Part shown: positions 7,352-10,045 of the stretch, in pieces
Layout: every line of letters starts with the position of its first letter
How positions within the stretch are numbered: the stretch's first letter is position 1
Source of the DNA: Methylovulum sp.
Lineage (GTDB): Bacteria > Pseudomonadota > Gammaproteobacteria > Methylococcales > Methylomonadaceae
DNA length: 10,045 nucleotides
Assembly (NCBI GenBank): GCA_004299465.1
Contig: SCST01000474.1
Coordinates: 1-10,045 of the forward strand
Direction of reading: 5' to 3'
Position numbers and translations under genes: made by a program
The notes under the pieces: generated by a model
Seen by the model: only the letters and a program-made list of their open reading frames with translations
What the model was told of the DNA's origin: nothing
The model's database searches: none

Positions 7352-8125
7352 ATGCGTAATATCAGGCTGTTTGATACGGATAACCATAGGTTTATCCTGC
7401 TCAACGAGAGCGAACCGGGCGAAGAGGAAGGCGTCCGTTCCAATCAATACCTGGTTATGCAGGATAATGCCGGCGTATTGCTCGATCCGGGCGGTTTCGG
7501 CGTCATGCCGCGTGTGCTTGCCGAGCTGTTACGCTACCTGAACCCGGACCAGTTACGCGGCATTATTCTTTCGCACCAGGATCCCGATATCGTCGGCGGC
7601 ATATCCACATGGCTGGAATTGTCCGGTTGTCCGGTATACGTCTCCCGCATCTGGATGCGTTTTTTGCCGCACTACGGCTTAAAAGATATGTCCCGTTTTG
7701 TCGGCGTGCCTGACGAGGGCATGGATCTCGAGCCGTCACCCGGTTTTAAGCTCAAGATTATCCCCGCTCATTTCCTGCATTCGGAAGGGCAGGTCAACAC
7801 CTACGATCCTGTTTCAAAGATCCTGTTTACCGGCGATATCGGCGCCGCGATGATGCCTTTGGATAAAGACGATGCTTTCGTGGATGATTTCAACCTGCAT
7901 CTGCCGTTCATAGAAAAATTTCATCGCCGTTACATGTGTTCGAACAAGGCGATTGTGTGCTGGCTCGACACTATCGCCGGGCTGGACATCAACATGATCG
8001 CGCCGCAGCACGGTCCTGTTTATCGCGGCTCTGCGGTAACCGATTTTCTTGCCTGGCTTAAAGACCTGCAATGCGGCATCGACCTGATGCAAAGCGGCGG
8101 TCGTTTCCATACCCAGCTGTTATGA
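7352..8125 (+). CDS. ODP-type (oxygen-binding di-iron) metallo-beta-lactamase-fold protein
   Basis: A 257-residue cytosolic protein with the flavodiiron-type metallo-beta-lactamase fold but no flavodoxin or rubredoxin domain. Full flavodiiron proteins are about 400 residues. All six di-iron ligand positions are filled: His75-x-Asp77-x-Asp79 (SHQDPD), His143 (FLHSEGQ), Asp162 (FTGDIG) and His220 (PQHGP). The gaps (63, 18 and 57 residues) match the flavodiiron pattern. Asp77 replaces the usual Glu, and the His that often follows the third ligand is Ile80. Without a flavin partner it is unlikely to be an efficient O2 or NO reductase. Stand-alone ODPs are known as sensors, for example in Treponema denticola chemotaxis, so a sensing role for O2, iron or NO is inferred. 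Its stop overlaps the start of the GGDEF-EAL gene (ATGA), implying joint expression and a likely functional partnership. Confidence 0.85.
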   Translation: MRNIRLFDTDNHRFILLNESEPGEEEGVRSNQYLVMQDNAGVLLDPGGFGVMPRVLAELLRYLNPDQLRGIILSHQDPDIVGGISTWLELSGCPVYVSRIWMRFLPHYGLKDMSRFVGVPDEGMDLEPSPGFKLKIIPAHFLHSEGQVNTYDPVSKILFTGDIGAAMMPLDKDDAFVDDFNLHLPFIEKFHRRYMCSNKAIVCWLDTIAGLDINMIAPQHGPVYRGSAVTDFLAWLKDLQCGIDLMQSGGRFHTQLL

Positions 8126-10045
8126 ACAGCCTGTTTTCCGACAGCAGCCTCGAAGAGTTACGCCAGCGCGTCATTGACCGCCTCGCCGCGTTGCTGGAAA
8201 GCCAGACGCGCTCCAAAACATTCAGCAGCGGTGTGGCCGACCTGATTCATTGCGTACACCGTGATGTCGTCCAGGAAATGCAGCTCGCAGCCGGTGATAA
8301 AGGCGTCGCCGTACTCGAGCAGGCCACCGTCCGGGCGCTGGAAATGTGCAATCGCCTGGACGGCAGCCTGGATTTGCTGTTCGATGAGCGCAACCGGCAG
8401 TGGCATCGTAACGGCGACTATGTGCAGGCCTTGATCAGCGAAGTCAACGAGGCGTTCACCGACCTCGCTTCGACATTGATCGAGAAGGATTTGCTGGAGC
8501 GGCAGAGCCGGGTGTTGGAACGCATCATTTTGTCACATGAGCATGTGTCACAATGGAAGGAATTCGTGCAGGAAATCCTGACCGAATTCCACGCCATTTT
8601 TCCGTTCAATTTTTTCTTCATCGCATTTGCCGAAGAACACGGTTTATCGATTTACCTGTACTACCTCGGCAGCTATTCCGATGAGGTCAAGCAGGCTGCC
8701 CGGCAGATGCTGTCGCGGCAAATGATCGAAAGTCTCAACCTGCCCTTCGATGCGGCGCTTGACCTCGAAGAATATGATGTGCGTGAGAGTTCGGCGACCT
8801 GCGCGCTGGAAGATATTCGCATGATTACCGTTACCGTGCCGGAGCATGCGCCGAATCTGGCCGGGTTGCTCGGCGTGGCCTATGCGTCGACCGGCAAACT
8901 GAGTCCACAGGAAGAAAGCGTCATCCGCTCCATCCTCGCCGTTATGGTGATGGTGGTCGGCTCCAGCAAGGTATTGTCGCGGACGCTGGCGGAATTGGAA
9001 TATTACTCGGTGCACGACCCGCTCACCGGCCTGCATAACCGGCGTCATTACAGCGCCTTGCTGGAATATGAAGTCGGACGCTCCGAGCGTCATGGGCATG
9101 AATTTTCGCTGCTGATGTTCGATCTCGACGATTTTAAGGACATCAATGATACCTACGGACATCCGGTCGGCGATGAGACCTTGTGCGGCGTAGCGGAGAT
9201 GCTGCGGAGCAATCTCCGTAAAGGCGATCTTGCCGCCCGTATCGGTGGCGATGAATTTGCCGTCATCCTGACGGAAACCGGCCGCGATGGAGCCGTCGCC
9301 GTTGCGGAAGCGCTCGGCAAAATACTGCGTGAAAGGGTGTTTACCGCGCCTGACGGTAAACAATTCCAACTTACCGTTTCCATCGGCATCGTCACTTTCC
9401 CGCACGATTCGCGGAATATTAGCGATTTGCTGGCCGGCGTCGATATTGCCCTGTACCGCGCGAAGTCTATCGGCAAGGACAGCTCGTGCACGCTCGGCGA
9501 ACTGGGCAATTTAATTGAGGGCGGGCGCAATACCCGCGACTATGTTGAAAAACTGCGCGTAGCGTTACAGCAGGGCCGGATCGTGCCGTATTACCATCCC
9601 ATCGTCGATTGCAAAACCGGCAAGGTGCTTGCGTTCGAAACGCTGGCTCGCCTGATCGAGCCGGACGGCGAGGTCGTCTCGGCGGGCATGTTTATCGAAA
9701 CTATCGACAAATACGGGCTGGGCCGGGATTTGGATCGTGCGATCATCAGCAGGGCGCTGCAAGCCAAGCATGACAGGATATTGGCCGGCAAGCCGGATGC
9801 GAAAATCTTTATCAATCTTTCCGTCCAGGAAATCCAGGGGCGCGGTATCCTGGGATATGCCGAAGAATTATGCCATCAGTTGCAAGTCCCGCCCAATTGC
9901 GTTGTTTTTGAATTGCTGGAACGCGATGCCATCAGTGATATGACGAATATGCGCAAGTTCCTTACCGATTTGCGTAAAAAAGGCTTTTCGTTCGCGCTTG
10001 ACGATTTCGGCAGCGGCTATAACTCTTTCCATTATCTCAGGGAGA
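8122..10045 (+). CDS. GGDEF-EAL cyclic-di-GMP signalling protein with GAF-like sensor region (3' end outside window)
   Basis: An open frame of 641 codons that runs off the window end. Residues 1-135 are mostly helical and unrecognised, with no signal peptide or membrane segment, so the protein appears cytosolic. Residues about 135-290 look GAF-like, ending in a helix that leads into the catalytic part. The GGDEF domain starts at HDPLTGLHNRR (298-308), has FDLDDFKDIND (333-343) and an intact GGDEF (375-379). RKGD (366-369) lies exactly five residues before it, an inhibitory RxxD site. The EAL domain starts near 477. Its signature is ETL (506-508), keeping the catalytic Glu, with Asn565 (INLS), Glu597 (FELLE) and Asp627-Asp628 (DDFGSG) all present; the last third, with the catalytic Lys and Gln, is not seen. 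Synthesis looks competent; degradation cannot be judged. No Shine-Dalgarno precedes the ATG, which overlaps the ODP stop, so translation is probably coupled. Confidence 0.92.
   Translation, partial: MNSLFSDSSLEELRQRVIDRLAALLESQTRSKTFSSGVADLIHCVHRDVVQEMQLAAGDKGVAVLEQATVRALEMCNRLDGSLDLLFDERNRQWHRNGDYVQALISEVNEAFTDLASTLIEKDLLERQSRVLERIILSHEHVSQWKEFVQEILTEFHAIFPFNFFFIAFAEEHGLSIYLYYLGSYSDEVKQAARQMLSRQMIESLNLPFDAALDLEEYDVRESSATCALEDIRMITVTVPEHAPNLAGLLGVAYASTGKLSPQEESVIRSILAVMVMVVGSSKVLSRTLAELEYYSVHDPLTGLHNRRHYSALLEYEVGRSERHGHEFSLLMFDLDDFKDINDTYGHPVGDETLCGVAEMLRSNLRKGDLAARIGGDEFAVILTETGRDGAVAVAEALGKILRERVFTAPDGKQFQLTVSIGIVTFPHDSRNISDLLAGVDIALYRAKSIGKDSSCTLGELGNLIEGGRNTRDYVEKLRVALQQGRIVPYYHPIVDCKTGKVLAFETLARLIEPDGEVVSAGMFIETIDKYGLGRDLDRAIISRALQAKHDRILAGKPDAKIFINLSVQEIQGRGILGYAEELCHQLQVPPNCVVFELLERDAISDMTNMRKFLTDLRKKGFSFALDDFGSGYNSFHYLRE

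Noticed and set aside
8644..9405. Long (253-residue) reverse-strand frame
   Set aside because: It lies wholly antisense to the GGDEF-coding part of a gene with clear motifs; its composition (His- and Gly-rich, low complexity) is that of a shadow frame in GC-rich coding DNA.

Overview
The window looks like a chromosomal segment of a gammaproteobacterium. The protein styles (a TetR, membrane-fusion and RND-permease efflux set, a TolC-type channel, an ODP-type di-iron protein and a GGDEF-EAL protein) and the palindromic intergenic repeats with CGCTCC/GGAGCG cores suggest a Methylococcales-type methanotroph or a relative. That placement is inference from general resemblance; no rRNA or methanotrophy gene is present to settle it. 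All genes I can support lie on the + strand.

Layout. Bases 1-431 are AT-rich and non-coding. They hold a 176-bp MITE-like element (171-346) built from an imperfect 22-bp terminal inverted repeat around a hairpin of 9-bp repeats, followed by a candidate operator (GTTAA half-sites) in front of the first gene. Bases 432-5315 are a tight operon: a TetR-family repressor, a membrane-fusion lipoprotein one base later, and an RND inner-membrane pump overlapping it by 4 bases. A second MITE-like element (5384-5549, 20-bp perfect terminal inverted repeat, four internal hairpins) separates the pump from a TolC-type outer-membrane channel (5633-6979). Together these four genes would supply a complete tripartite drug or solvent exporter with its own regulator.

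Bases 6980-7351 contain no convincing gene. A second transcription unit follows: a stand-alone ODP/flavodiiron-type metallo-beta-lactamase-fold protein (7352-8125) with all six di-iron ligand positions filled, overlapping by 4 bases a large GGDEF-EAL protein (8122 to beyond the window end). The second protein has an uncharacterised helical N-terminus, a GAF-like region, an intact GGDEF site with an inhibitory RxxD site, and the first part of an EAL domain. The coupling suggests that an oxygen-, iron- or redox-sensing di-iron protein feeds into cyclic-di-GMP turnover. This is the most interesting functional hypothesis in the window.
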